51,740 nt of DNA from Hydrogenimonas sp. (GTDB lineage Bacteria > Campylobacterota > Campylobacteria > Campylobacterales > Hydrogenimonadaceae), in NCBI GenBank assembly GCA_015490295.1, contig WFYC01000022.1, positions 1 to 51,740 of the forward strand, given 5' to 3'. This document shows, piece by piece, positions 1-10,109 of the stretch. The number at the start of each line of letters is the position of its first letter. Within the stretch, counting starts at the first letter, position 1. Under the pieces are notes generated by a model. That model saw only the letters and a list, made by a program, of their open reading frames with translations. It was not told the DNA's origin and did not search any database. The translations under genes and the position numbers were made by a program.

Positions 1-1316
<1,316 letters not shown>

Positions 1317-1320
<4 letters not shown>

Positions 1321-2471
1321 AGAATATCTCCTCTCTCTATCGCCTCATAGACCGCCAGTGCCTGTCTATGTTCGCCAACGTCATGGCAGCGCACTATCTC
1401 CGCACCGCGCCTTACCGCCTGCAGGTGCAGTGCGATGGTTCCCGGAAGCCGTTTCTCTACCGGAGCGGGCGATATCCTGTCTATCATCGACTTTCGGCTC
1501 GCCCCTATCATCAACTCGCAACCGAACCTGCCGAAGTGTTCGAGGTTTTTAAGCAGCATCAGGTTGTGCTCGAGCCTCTTCCCGAAACCTATACCGACAT
1601 CCAGAATCAGCTCCCTCTCGTCGAGCCCCAGCGCGAGCGCCCTATCTATCCTCTCTTCAAAAAAGCGGTCTACCTCGAGAACGACATTTTCGTATGTCGG
1701 GTTCTGCTGCATCGTAAGAGGCGTACCCTGCATATGCATTATAACCAGCTTCGCACCGAACTCTTTGGCCAGTACCCCGATACTCTCGTCACTGAGGCCG
1801 GTTATGTCGTTGACGATGCCAAAACCGTTTTCGAGCGCATACGCCACAACTTCCGGGGTATATGAGTCGATACTGAACTTCACACGCGACAGAAGCCCTT
1901 CGCGCTTTATCGCATCCACGATCGGCACTATGCGCAAAAGCTCCTCGTCGGCCGGCACCGGTTCGCTTCCGGGGCGCGAAGAGACTGCGCCTATGTCGAT
2001 GATATCGGCACCCTCCTGCACCTGCTTCCAGATAGCCGCCACAGCCGCCGACTCTCTGAAGCGGCTGGCCGGGTAGAAGCTGTCGTCGTTCGCATTGATG
2101 ACACCCATGATCCGCACATCTTTGTGCGGCGTGCGCATGAAAGTTGTCAGCGACTCGGCCAGCCTCTTTAGACCGAGCGGCTGAACCTTCTCTTTCTCAA
2201 TCAGGGCTTCTATCTGTCTGCGTGTTCCCATCAAGAGACCGTCGTAACTCTCGCGGTCGCAGCTCACCGTACCCTTTGGAAGCGCCAAGTCCGCACCGAC
2301 ACTGATGGCATCCTGTTTCAAGATATTTGCCGCCCCGCAGGAGAGACCGCGCACGGCAAAGAGCATCGTCTCCATCTTTTTGGCCATAATAAAGACGCCG
2401 CCCCTGTCGCATCCGAGCCTCTTTAAAAATGCTGCGGCATCGGCCGGAGCGTCTACCCTGTATATATCCAT
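1317..2471 (-). CDS. folP: dihydropteroate synthase FolP with N-terminal extension
   Basis: Condenses 6-hydroxymethyl-dihydropterin pyrophosphate with p-aminobenzoate in folate synthesis. Residues about 120-384 form the TIM-barrel with the family motifs in order: IMGVINANDDSFYPASRF, ADIIDIGAVSSRPGSEPV, the GFGKRLEHNLMLLKNL loop and IGASRKSM. At 384 residues it is about 100 longer than the usual enzyme. The N-terminal extension is, from memory, characteristic of Campylobacterota FolP. The usual NVTPDSF is replaced by NANDDSF, a variant of the pterin-site loop. It lies between holB (1-nt overlap) and the lipoprotein gene (ATGA overlap). Confidence 0.95.
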
Positions 2472-3082
2472 CAGCGCCTCCTTTTAAGAAGTTTCAATCC
2501 GACTCTGGTAAGCACGAAAGCGGGAGGCGAACCCATATCGAGCAGCCGTATGCTCTGCGAAAAGCTCTCGAGAAGCTCTTCGTCCGCCCTGTACCGCCCG
2601 CTTGCAAGTACCTCTTTGGCTATGCTCTCTATGAGCCTCGCCATACTCTTTGCGTCCGTGCGCCTGTTCTCCTGCAGCAGCTTGTAAAGAGCGGCCAGAT
2701 CGAACCTCTCTATATCGACACCGCTTTCAACAAGCTCTTTTTGCCCGAGACGGTTCTCTATCACCAGACGGGAGCGGATAGTAGGCAGAAGTCCAGATTT
2801 AGAGGGCGTCATCAAAATAAAGCCTGTTTTGGGAGGCGGCTCTTCGACTATTTTAAGGAGTTTGTTCTGTGCGATATGGGTGAATCTGAGCGCCGTCAGA
2901 ATTATGATCTTCTCTTTTTCACTGGTTAGACTCGCTTTGCGAACCGCCTCTTTCGCATGTTCGATCAGAAAATCCTCCGCATCTACGCGGTGAATCTCAT
3001 GATCAGGGAAATTCGTAGCAATCTCATCGCATACGCTTTCAAATGAATCTGTAAGGATGATCCTCGATACGGGAGCATCCAT
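2471..3082 (-). CDS. holB: DNA polymerase III delta-prime subunit HolB (short Campylobacterota form)
   Basis: Clamp-loader delta-prime subunit, which helps load the sliding clamp at replication forks. The product is about 203 residues, shorter than the E. coli protein (334), as is usual in this phylum. ALRFTHIAQNKLLKIVEEPPP and the TIRSR motif are typical of the RFC/DnaX/HolB fold. The ATG at 3082 is chosen because it sits one nucleotide after the hobA stop. An upstream in-frame TTG at 3109 would force a 26-nt overlap and looks less likely. The position between hobA and folP supports the call. Confidence 0.88.
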   Translation of the reverse strand: MDAPVSRIILTDSFESVCDEIATNFPDHEIHRVDAEDFLIEHAKEAVRKASLTSEKEKIIILTALRFTHIAQNKLLKIVEEPPPKTGFILMTPSKSGLLPTIRSRLVIENRLGQKELVESGVDIERFDLAALYKLLQENRRTDAKSMARLIESIAKEVLASGRYRADEELLESFSQSIRLLDMGSPPAFVLTRVGLKLLKRRR

Positions 3083-3083
3083 T

Positions 3084-3632
3084 CTATCCGTCCACATCCA
3101 CTTCGGCAAAGAGTGCGGCTCCGAGCGTCTTGTCGAAAAGCCTGAAGAGCTGAAGCAGTTTGATGTCTATCATCTCGTCGTACGATTTGAGGGTAAAACT
3201 GTTGGCCACCTCCTCGTCCATAACCCACAGCAAAGAGTCGTCGCTTCTTAGAGCGATGCGGGCCAGGGGGTGGTCCGCCTTCCCTATATACCAGAAGAAG
3301 AACCCCTGCGGATATGAAAGTGCCATCAGATCGAAGAGCAGATCTACATCCTGGTCTTTCCTGATCGAAGAGGCGAACGGGTAGAGGGCATCGAAGGAGA
3401 AAAAGGGCAGAAGCGGCCTGTTGGTGCCGGGGCGGTTTACCTGTCTTACGAGATACTCTTCGAACCATCTGTTGTTGTCGTCGGTTATTATGATGACACT
3501 CTGACCTTCGAGGATTTTCGAGATGGCGTTGCCGACGATGGGGGCCCACTCGTAGCGCCGCTCCTCCAGCCAGCTCATCATCGTATCGTCGCCGCGAATC
3601 GCCTCCAGCGTCCAGCTTAAAAGATCTTTCAA
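3084..3632 (-). CDS. hobA: DnaA-binding replication initiation protein HobA
   Basis: HobA is the Campylobacterota-specific DnaA partner, structurally related to DiaA, that promotes DnaA assembly at oriC. The 182-residue length and landmarks such as the N-terminal MKDLLSW, an internal FFWYIGK segment and the C-terminal DIKLLQLFRLFDKTLGAALF match HobA as remembered from Helicobacter. The start codon is TTG, with AGG a short distance upstream. The TTG is preferred because the N-terminus matches the known family start. The lysC-hobA-holB-folP order is the conserved one. Identification rests on weak motifs plus very strong context. Confidence 0.88.
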   Translation of the reverse strand: MKDLLSWTLEAIRGDDTMMSWLEERRYEWAPIVGNAISKILEGQSVIIITDDNNRWFEEYLVRQVNRPGTNRPLLPFFSFDALYPFASSIRKDQDVDLLFDLMALSYPQGFFFWYIGKADHPLARIALRSDDSLLWVMDEEVANSFTLKSYDEMIDIKLLQLFRLFDKTLGAALFAEVDVDG

Positions 3633-3655
3633 AGCCTACCGCTCCCGCTCTCTAC

Positions 3656-4861
3656 TCACTTGTCCAGCTCATACGCCTCGTGCAGCGCACGCACGGCCAG
3701 TTCGGCATACTTCTCGTCGATAACCATCGAAATCTTGATTTCACTCGTGCTTATCATCTCAATATTGATATTCTCTTTTGCCATTGTCGTAAAGGCTTTG
3801 GCCGCCACTCCGCTGTGGCTCTTCATCCCGACTCCGACGATCGAGACCTTCGCTACATCCTCTTCGTACTCGATCTCTCCGATACTCTCTTTGAAACGCT
3901 CCATAACGCCTTTTACGCGCTCTATTTCGCTCTGCGGTACAGTAAAGTCGATCTCGGTTTTTCCATCCGCACCTATGGTCTGGACTATCATATCTACATT
4001 CACAGACTCCTCTGCCAGTGCATTGAAGATCTCCGAAGCGATGCCGGGACGGTCTTCGACGCCTTTGAGGCTGACTCGTGACTGGTTTTTGTCGAGTGCG
4101 ATACCGCTGACAAGTGGTTTTTCCATGATATTCTCTTCCTTCGTTATCAAAGTTCCGGGATTGTCGTTGAAGCTGCTTCTCGTGATCAGATTGACACCCA
4201 TCTTCTTGGCCAGCTCTACAGAGCGGTTTTGAAGCACTTTGGCCCCCAAAGAGGCGAGTTCGAGCATCTCGTCGTAACTGATCTGCTCCATCTTCTTCGC
4301 CTTCGGCTCTATGCGTGGGTCGGTCGTATAGACACCGTCTACATCGGTATATATCTCGCACAGGTCCGCCCCCATCGCACCGGCAATGGCCACGGCAGTA
4401 AGGTCGCTTCCTCCGCGTCCGAGTGTAGTGACCCTGCCGTCCGGATTGATCCCCTGGAATCCTGCCACCACTACTATTCTACCCTCTTTTATCGCCCTGC
4501 CCATAGGAGCCGGGTCTATATGGTCTATTCTGGCGGACGTGTAGCTTTTATCGGTAAAAATTCCGGCCTGTCGTCCGGTCATCGCGACCGTTTTGTACCC
4601 CATCTCGTTCAGAGCTATGCTCAACAGTGCGGATGTCACACGTTCCCCGGAACTCAGAAGAAGATCCATAGCCTCTCTCTGCGGGGTTTTGGAGAAGAAG
4701 TGCGCATACTCTATCAGCTTGTTGGTCTCACCGCTCATGGCCGAAACGACGACGATCACATCATGACCTTCGTCCCTGGTCCTGGCGACGCGCTTTGCCA
4801 CATTGGCGATACGGTCAAGATCTCCGACGCTGGTACCGCCGAACTTTTGTACTATCAACAC
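3656..4861 (-). CDS. lysC: aspartate kinase LysC
   Basis: Phosphorylates aspartate at the first step of lysine/diaminopimelate, threonine and methionine synthesis. The 401-residue single-function enzyme has the N-terminal VQKFGGTSVGD motif of the amino-acid kinase fold, GFQGINPDGRVTTLGRGGSD in the kinase domain, and two C-terminal ACT domains (about 265-401) with SRVSLKGVEDRPGIASEIF and AKVSIVGVGMKSHSGVAAK. The ACT domains imply feedback control by lysine and/or threonine. The start is GTG with AGGA about 7 nt upstream. It sits 20 nt downstream of rppH and 23 nt upstream of hobA. Confidence 0.96.
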   Translation of the reverse strand: MLIVQKFGGTSVGDLDRIANVAKRVARTRDEGHDVIVVVSAMSGETNKLIEYAHFFSKTPQREAMDLLLSSGERVTSALLSIALNEMGYKTVAMTGRQAGIFTDKSYTSARIDHIDPAPMGRAIKEGRIVVVAGFQGINPDGRVTTLGRGGSDLTAVAIAGAMGADLCEIYTDVDGVYTTDPRIEPKAKKMEQISYDEMLELASLGAKVLQNRSVELAKKMGVNLITRSSFNDNPGTLITKEENIMEKPLVSGIALDKNQSRVSLKGVEDRPGIASEIFNALAEESVNVDMIVQTIGADGKTEIDFTVPQSEIERVKGVMERFKESIGEIEYEEDVAKVSIVGVGMKSHSGVAAKAFTTMAKENINIEMISTSEIKISMVIDEKYAELAVRALHEAYELDK

Positions 4862-4880
4862 AGACGATCCTTTTGAAACA

Positions 4881-5366
4881 TTACAGATAACCCTTTTTCC
4901 TGAAATAGTTCAACACCCTCTTGTATACGGGCCGTTTGAAGTATGTGATATAGTCGAAAATCTTACTGTACGGAACGAACGTATAGTGCAGAAACTCCGG
5001 CTCTTCGGTATCGAGGTTTATTTTGGCACCCGGTTTCAGGCGTACAAGAAAATATTTTTGGCGCTGACCGTCGAATGGATACATCTTCTTCGCTATAACC
5101 TCCGGAAAGTCGTAACTGACCCACTCCGGAAACTCCGCCACCACCTCCACCTGATCGGTGCCTATCTCCTCTTTAAGCTCCCTGAAAAGGGCCTGCTGAG
5201 GAGTCTCACCCTCATCTATACCGCCCTGCGGAAACTGCCACGCATCCTTGATGTCACTGCGCGAAGCTATAAAAAACTCCACCTTTTCCGGATATTTGGA
5301 CGAGAGAACGATAGCTGCAACATTTGGCCGGTACCTCTTCTCCTTCGACGATTTAAGATCATTCAT
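4881..5366 (-). CDS. rppH: RNA pyrophosphohydrolase / Nudix hydrolase (RppH/NudA type)
   Basis: Nudix hydrolase expected to remove pyrophosphate from mRNA 5' ends or to hydrolyse diadenosine polyphosphates. The Nudix box is intact: GGIDEGETPQQALFRELKEE followed by IG. WQFPQGG just before it and the C-terminal FVPYSKIFDYITYFKRPVY fit the RppH subgroup. The ATG at 5366 (MNDLKSSKEKRYRPNVAA) gives 161 residues, the normal size. A longer in-frame opening to 5429 adds residues unlike the family. It appears to be the first gene of the minus-strand run and is divergent from hemW. Confidence 0.9.
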   Translation of the reverse strand: MNDLKSSKEKRYRPNVAAIVLSSKYPEKVEFFIASRSDIKDAWQFPQGGIDEGETPQQALFRELKEEIGTDQVEVVAEFPEWVSYDFPEVIAKKMYPFDGQRQKYFLVRLKPGAKINLDTEEPEFLHYTFVPYSKIFDYITYFKRPVYKRVLNYFRKKGYL

Positions 5367-5443
5367 AGACTGGTTACTTTTCGACGCTGCCGCCGCGGTG
5401 CATCTACAAAATGTCCACACTGCCGACACGCTCTTTTTTTGGG

Positions 5444-5449
5444 TATGAT
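5444..5449 (+). promoter_or_regulatory. candidate -10 element for hemW
   Basis: TATGAT lies 43 nt before the hemW ATG and is preceded by a T-run. That fits the Campylobacterota sigma-70 style of a strong -10 with a T-rich upstream tract and no clear -35. It lies in the divergent rppH/hemW gap. Assigned by eye only. Confidence 0.4.
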
Positions 5450-5492
5450 TATAGAAAAAAACGGATTAAGGCCTTCTGAGAAAATAGTATCA

Positions 5493-6560
5493 ATGAGAAA
5501 CGAGACGCTCCTTTATCTTCATATCCCCTTTTGCGACAGCAAGTGCCACTACTGCAGCTTCAACTCCTATGTAGAAAAGTTTGAGCTGAAAGAGAGCTAT
5601 ATGGAAGCGGTCGCGAAACAGCTTCGAAACGACCTATGCGAATTCGACATACAGAAAGGCTCCCTGACGACCCTCTTCATAGGCGGTGGGACCCCTTCGA
5701 CAGTCAAACCGGAACTTTACAAGCCGTTTTTCAGGGTGCTGGAAGGGTACCTGCATGAAGATGCGGAGATTACGAGCGAAGCCAATCCAAACAGTGCGAC
5801 GAAAAAGTGGCTGAAGGGGATGAGGGATCTTGGGGTGAACCGCATCAGTATCGGTGTGCAGAGCTTTTTCGACGACAAACTCAGGCTGCTTGGACGATCC
5901 CATAGAGCCGATGATACCGTAGAGGCGATAGAGAGAGCCCGCGAAACCGGTTTCGAACACATATCCCTCGATCTGATCTACGCTACCGCGCTCGACACCG
6001 TAGAGCGTGTCAAATACGAAATCGAGCGGGCATTGAAGCTTCCCATAGACCATCTGAGTGCATACGAGCTCACTATCGAAGAGGGAACCCCATTTCAAAA
6101 CAGACCGGAAGTACGTGTGGAGTCGATAGAGCAGGCAAAGGTTGTAAGGGAGATACTCGTATCCAGGGGATGGGATGAGTACGAAGTCTCCAATTTCGCT
6201 CTTTCACCGTGCCGGCACAACCTCGGCTACTGGGAATACAGACCATATCTCGGAATCGGAAGCGGCGCGGTCGGACGAATACGAAACATGCGCTACTCCC
6301 CGCACAGAGAGCCTGAACTCTATATAGATGAGCCGCTTTTCAAAGAGTATGAAGCGCTGACAGAAGATCAAATGCTGCAAGAGCGCATACTCCTGGGGCT
6401 AAGAAGCTCTATCGGAGTAGAAAAGAGGCTGCTTGAGAAGAGGATGGCGGAGCGGGCAGAGCTTCTCGAAAGTGAGGGGAGGCTTCTATACAGAGAGGGC
6501 CGCTACTTCAACCCCGATTTTCTTCTCAGTGACGAAATAGCTCTCTTTATCATCGGCTAA
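5493..6560 (+). CDS. hemW: radical SAM haem chaperone HemW (HemN-like)
   Basis: Radical SAM protein, often annotated as oxygen-independent coproporphyrinogen III oxidase. This subgroup is now regarded as the haem chaperone HemW. The 355-residue product starts MRNETLLYLHIPFCDSKCHYC, giving the CxxxCxxC cluster motif at about residues 14-21 with the following Phe typical of HemW. FIGGGTPST, SEANPNS, RISIGVQSF and ISLDLIYA follow in the usual order. The ATG at 5493 is chosen because the family begins a few residues before YLHIPFC; the frame is open far upstream but overlaps rppH. A C-terminal HemN-type domain covers about 290-355. Confidence 0.92.
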   Translation: MRNETLLYLHIPFCDSKCHYCSFNSYVEKFELKESYMEAVAKQLRNDLCEFDIQKGSLTTLFIGGGTPSTVKPELYKPFFRVLEGYLHEDAEITSEANPNSATKKWLKGMRDLGVNRISIGVQSFFDDKLRLLGRSHRADDTVEAIERARETGFEHISLDLIYATALDTVERVKYEIERALKLPIDHLSAYELTIEEGTPFQNRPEVRVESIEQAKVVREILVSRGWDEYEVSNFALSPCRHNLGYWEYRPYLGIGSGAVGRIRNMRYSPHREPELYIDEPLFKEYEALTEDQMLQERILLGLRSSIGVEKRLLEKRMAERAELLESEGRLLYREGRYFNPDFLLSDEIALFIIG

Positions 6561-6792
6561 TCACTTTTTTGATAGACTTTGGCCAAATCGCTCTTTGGTG
6601 ACAGATAGAGCGTTATCCCGCTTTTTGAAGTGAAAATATGGGCAAAACCCGGCAAACAGACCTCAAAAGCGTAATAGTGTCTATAAATTTCGGATTTCGA
6701 AGCTTAAGGCGGATGCATGGGCGGCCGGACCCTGCCGAATTCAGGGCTTCGCCGGGGGTTTACGTAATATCAGCAATAAAAAAGGACATGCG
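6561..6792 (+). other. intergenic region before tatB
   Basis: No gene is supported in these 232 bases. There is a possible -10 (TATAAA, 6682-6687) that could serve tatB, and a GC-rich stretch around 6725-6765 containing a small hairpin with a CCCTG/CAGGG stem. No tRNA or known RNA was recognised. Confidence 0.4.
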
Positions 6793-7242
6793 ATGTTCGG
6801 CATGGGACTAAGCGAAATATTTTTTATCATCGTGATCGCCATCCTCTTTCTGGGGCCAGACAAGCTCCCCGATGCGATGGTGCAGATCGCAAAATTTTTC
6901 AGAAGCATCAAACGGACAGTCAACGATGCGAAGACGACTCTCGAAGAGGAGCTCAAAGTTAGCGAGCTCAAGGAGGAGGCGTTCAGATACAAAAAACAGC
7001 TGGACGAGGCTACGGCGAAGCTTGAGAGCATCTCGTCACCCGACCTTACCACGCTCGACGAACTGACCGAGACGGTCGAAGAGGTCAAGAGAGCGGAAGA
7101 TCGTCTCGAGAGCGAAGCGGAAGAGATCAAAGAGAAGACCGAGCCGAAAAGGGAAGTGGTCACTTTCGCCAAAAAGAGCAGAGAAAAAAAGAATGAACAG
7201 ATAGAAGATCCGGACGAAAAGCAAAAGGAGAGGAATGTTTGA
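6793..7242 (+). CDS. tatB: twin-arginine translocase subunit TatB
   Basis: Component of the Tat pathway, which exports folded proteins. The N-terminal transmembrane helix (FGMGLSEIFFIIVIAILFLG) is followed by the conserved GPDKLP hinge and an amphipathic helix (residues about 22-60). A long, highly charged cytoplasmic tail reaches residue 149. The Glu in the first helix (LSEIF) is typical of TatB rather than TatA. A GGA-containing ribosome site lies just before the ATG. It overlaps tatC by 8 nt. TatA is not in the window. Confidence 0.93.
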   Translation: MFGMGLSEIFFIIVIAILFLGPDKLPDAMVQIAKFFRSIKRTVNDAKTTLEEELKVSELKEEAFRYKKQLDEATAKLESISSPDLTTLDELTETVEEVKRAEDRLESEAEEIKEKTEPKREVVTFAKKSREKKNEQIEDPDEKQKERNV

Positions 7243-7990
7243 CGAACTGAAACCGCATATTGCGGAGCTCAGAAAGCGGCTCGCCTACTCGTTGGCGGCA
7301 CTTGTAGTCTGTTTTTTCGTTGCGTTCTATTTTTACGAACCTATTCTCGAGTGGATGACGGAGCCGCTCAAAACTGTACTGCCGGAAAGCTCCTATATGA
7401 TCGCTACCGGAGTGCCCGAAGTCTTCTTTACGGCTGTAAAAGTGTCGCTTTTCGCCGGTTTTCTTATGGCCTTGCCCTTCATCCTCTACCAGTTCTGGCT
7501 CTTTATAGCCCCCGGTCTCTACGAGCATGAAAAGAGATACATCTGGCCCTTCGTCTTTTTCGCATCCGGCATGTTCTTCCTGGGTGCACTCTTCGCCTAT
7601 TATGTCGTGGTTCCGTATGGCTTCGCTTTTTTGGTGAACTTCGCTGAGCAGGTAGTTACAGTGGCACCGAAAATAAACGAGTACGTAAGCTTTTTCACGA
7701 AGATAATGATCGGCTTCGGAATCGCCTTCGAACTGCCGGTATTGACATTTTTTCTGGCTCTTTTGGGACTGGTCGACGACAACACATTGAAGAGCTTCTT
7801 CAAATACGCCATAATCCTGATATTCGTGCTGGCCGCCCTCCTAACTCCGCCGGATGTCGTTACACAGCTGCTCATGGCGATACCACTGATCGTTCTCTAC
7901 GGCGTATCGATAATTATCGCGAAACTGGTCAACCCGTACAAACCGCCGGAAGATGATGAAAACGGAAACGGGGAGAATGATACTGAGTGA
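7235..7990 (+). CDS. tatC: Sec-independent translocase TatC
   Basis: Polytopic inner-membrane subunit that recognises twin-arginine signal peptides. The N-terminus FDELKPHIAELRKRL is the conserved cytoplasmic signature, and six hydrophobic segments follow over 251 residues. FALPF/FILYQFW and FGIAFELPV (the Glu in the membrane segment is a key family residue) are present, as is the LLTPPDVVTQ loop. AAGGAG lies upstream of the ATG. It overlaps tatB by 8 nt and queA by 14 nt, indicating one transcript. Confidence 0.96.
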   Translation: MFDELKPHIAELRKRLAYSLAALVVCFFVAFYFYEPILEWMTEPLKTVLPESSYMIATGVPEVFFTAVKVSLFAGFLMALPFILYQFWLFIAPGLYEHEKRYIWPFVFFASGMFFLGALFAYYVVVPYGFAFLVNFAEQVVTVAPKINEYVSFFTKIMIGFGIAFELPVLTFFLALLGLVDDNTLKSFFKYAIILIFVLAALLTPPDVVTQLLMAIPLIVLYGVSIIIAKLVNPYKPPEDDENGNGENDTE

Positions 7991-9026
7991 GAAGATACCG
8001 CTGAAAGAGAGCCTTGAAACCGAAAGCTACGACTACACTCTCCCGCCCGAGCTGATCGCGACGGAACCGGCGGAACCGAAAGAGAGTGCGAGGCTGATGG
8101 TCATAGATCGAAAGAGCGGTGAAATAACCCATGCGACATTCGGCGACATACTCTCTTTCATCCCACCAGGCTGCGGAGTCATCTTCAACGACACGAAAGT
8201 GGTCAAAGCCAGGCTCTTCGGCAGAAAAAGCAGCGGCGGAGCGGTGGAGCTGCTTCTTAACAGACCGCTTGACAAGAACCGCTTCAGCGTCCTTATAAAA
8301 GGGAGAGTTAAAGAGGGAACCGAACTCCGCTTCGGTGAAGAGCTCGGTGCAAAAGTCGAAAAGCTCTGCCCGGACGGCAGCAGAGTCGTAACTTTTTCAG
8401 ACAGCAAAAAAGAGCATATCTCTTTTGAGGAGCTGCTGCCTCATCTTGAAAAACTGGGCCATATGCCGCTTCCGCCATACATCGGCAGGGAAGATACCGA
8501 AGCGGATGAAGAGATGTATCAGCCCATATTCGCGAAACATGAGGGTGCGGTTGCAGCCCCTACCGCATCTCTGCACTTCAGCGACGAACTCTTCGCAGCC
8601 CTTGCCCGAAGATTCGAAACCGCTCCCGTCACGCTCCATGTGGGGGCTGGAACCTTCAAACCCGTAGAGGCGAAGATAATCACCGAACACCCTATGCACA
8701 GCGAATATTACGAGATTCCGGCATCTACGGCCAAGCTTATCGAATCGCAAAAAAAGATTCTCGCCATCGGTACGACGGTTACGAGAACCGTAGAGTACTA
8801 TGAACGCACGAAAAAACGCTCCGGAGAGTGCGACCTTTTTTTGCATCCAGGCAACCCTCCGGCAAGGGTGGATCATCTTCTTACGAACTTCCATCTGCCG
8901 AAATCGACACTTATTATGCTTGTAGCCTCTTTTTTGGGCCTGGAGGAGACGATAAAAGTGTATAATGAGGCGATAAAAGAGCGCTATCGCTTCTACAGCT
9001 ACGGCGACGCAATGCTGATTTTATGA
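7977..9026 (+). CDS. queA: S-adenosylmethionine:tRNA ribosyltransferase-isomerase QueA
   Basis: Makes epoxyqueuosine at the wobble base of tRNAs by transferring ribose from SAM. Diagnostic stretches are SYDYTLPPELIATEPAEPK near the N-terminus, VIFNDTKVVKARLFG, EGAVAAPTASLHF, VTLHVGAGTFKPV and LLTNFHLPKSTLIMLV. The ATG at 7977 gives 349 residues and a 14-nt overlap with tatC. An ATG at 7953 is also possible, and the exact start is uncertain. It is part of the plus-strand run with tatB and tatC. Confidence 0.95.
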   Translation: MILSEKIPLKESLETESYDYTLPPELIATEPAEPKESARLMVIDRKSGEITHATFGDILSFIPPGCGVIFNDTKVVKARLFGRKSSGGAVELLLNRPLDKNRFSVLIKGRVKEGTELRFGEELGAKVEKLCPDGSRVVTFSDSKKEHISFEELLPHLEKLGHMPLPPYIGREDTEADEEMYQPIFAKHEGAVAAPTASLHFSDELFAALARRFETAPVTLHVGAGTFKPVEAKIITEHPMHSEYYEIPASTAKLIESQKKILAIGTTVTRTVEYYERTKKRSGECDLFLHPGNPPARVDHLLTNFHLPKSTLIMLVASFLGLEETIKVYNEAIKERYRFYSYGDAMLIL

Positions 9027-9049
9027 TCCAATGATAAAAAGGAGTTCCC

Positions 9050-9199
9050 ATGCCGCAGGAGTTTTGGATAAAGATAACCGCAATCGGTCTCATCGCCGCA
9101 GGACTTATCGCGACACTGGTCTGGGAGCTTAGAAAGCCGAAACGCGACCCGAACGAAAATCCCGATACGAAGCGGATGAACGATATGCTGAAGGATTGA
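9050..9199 (+). CDS. 49-residue single-pass membrane protein
   Basis: A small open frame, MPQEFWIKITAIGLIAAGLI and onward to a stop at 9197-9199. It has one predicted transmembrane helix (about residues 7-26) followed by a basic and then acidic cytoplasmic tail (KPKRDPNENPDTKRM). AAGGAG lies 7-8 nt before the ATG, and the gene fits exactly between queA (24 nt upstream) and xth (6 nt downstream), which supports it being real. No family is recognised. It could be a small subunit or regulator of unknown partners. Confidence 0.7.
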   Translation: MPQEFWIKITAIGLIAAGLIATLVWELRKPKRDPNENPDTKRMNDMLKD

Positions 9200-9205
9200 A
9201 ACCGG

Positions 9206-10018
9206 ATGTCGATCTCGATCTGCACGTTTAACGTAAACTCGATCCGATCCCGCATCGATCTGATCTCCCGCTGGCTGAGGGAGAAGAGAGATGTCGATAT
9301 ACTCTGCCTTCAGGAGATAAAGTGCGAACGGGAGCAGTTTCCGTTCGAAGCGTTCGAATCGCTCGGATACAGCTGCGCGGTAAACGGTCAAAAACGGCTC
9401 AACGGCGTGGCAGTCTGCTCCAAAGCCCCGTTCTCCGCAATAAAAACGGAGTTTGGAAACGAGACTCTCGATCGTGAAAAGCGGCTAATCGAAGTTAAAA
9501 CAGGAGAGACATCCATTCTCAACTGCTATATTCCCCGCGGCGGAGAGGCAGGGGGTGAACGCTACAACTACAAAATTGAGTTTTTCGACGCTCTTCGTAC
9601 CTATGCAAAGGAACTACTCGAAAGAGACGAGAGAGTGATCGTGCTCGGTGACTTCAATGTCGCCCTCGAAGAGCTCGATGTGTACGATCCGGAAGTGTTC
9701 GAAGGGGCTGTCGGATTTTTGCCTTCGGAAAAAGAGAAGATGCGCAAGCTACTCGAAAGCGGACTACACGACTGTTTCAGGGAGCTGCACCCTGAAAGTC
9801 GAACGTTTACATGGTGGGACTACAGAAGTGCGGGCATCTGGAGAGACGAGGGGATGCGTATAGACTACATCCTCGCAAACGACATTATGTGCAAGGAGTG
9901 TCTCCGCGTAGAGGTCGACATGTGGACCCGCAGACGACGCTCACCTACACCGAGCGACCATGCACCCCTGATCGCGGAGTTCAGAGATTTAGGCGGTTCT
10001 GTCGGGAAAAAACGATAG
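9206..10018 (+). CDS. xth: exodeoxyribonuclease III (AP endonuclease, Xth)
   Basis: Endonuclease/exonuclease/phosphatase-fold enzyme that cleaves at abasic sites in base-excision repair. The 270-residue product shows the ordered family motifs TFNVNSIRSR, LCLQEIKC (catalytic Glu), LGDFNVALEELDVYDP, RTFTWWDYR, MRIDYILA and the terminal SDHAPLIAEF carrying the catalytic Asp-His pair. It follows the small membrane gene by 6 nt and is the last gene of the tatB run. The frame is intact. Confidence 0.95.
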   Translation: MSISICTFNVNSIRSRIDLISRWLREKRDVDILCLQEIKCEREQFPFEAFESLGYSCAVNGQKRLNGVAVCSKAPFSAIKTEFGNETLDREKRLIEVKTGETSILNCYIPRGGEAGGERYNYKIEFFDALRTYAKELLERDERVIVLGDFNVALEELDVYDPEVFEGAVGFLPSEKEKMRKLLESGLHDCFRELHPESRTFTWWDYRSAGIWRDEGMRIDYILANDIMCKECLRVEVDMWTRRRRSPTPSDHAPLIAEFRDLGGSVGKKR

Positions 10019-10109
10019 ATAGGGCCTATTTGTTCCACCCTCTCCAAAACTCCAAAATCGGTGCTGAACGCCTAAAATAAAAACCATAATTGCCGATAAT
10101 AGAACAATC

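Noticed and set aside
4803-5492. Long in-frame upstream extension of hemW
   Set aside because: It would overlap rppH and lysC entirely and adds 230 residues unlike any HemW. The family start at 5493 fits.
6561-6792. tRNA or known small RNA before tatB
   Set aside because: The GC-rich stretch has only a short hairpin; no cloverleaf or SRP-like core could be drawn.
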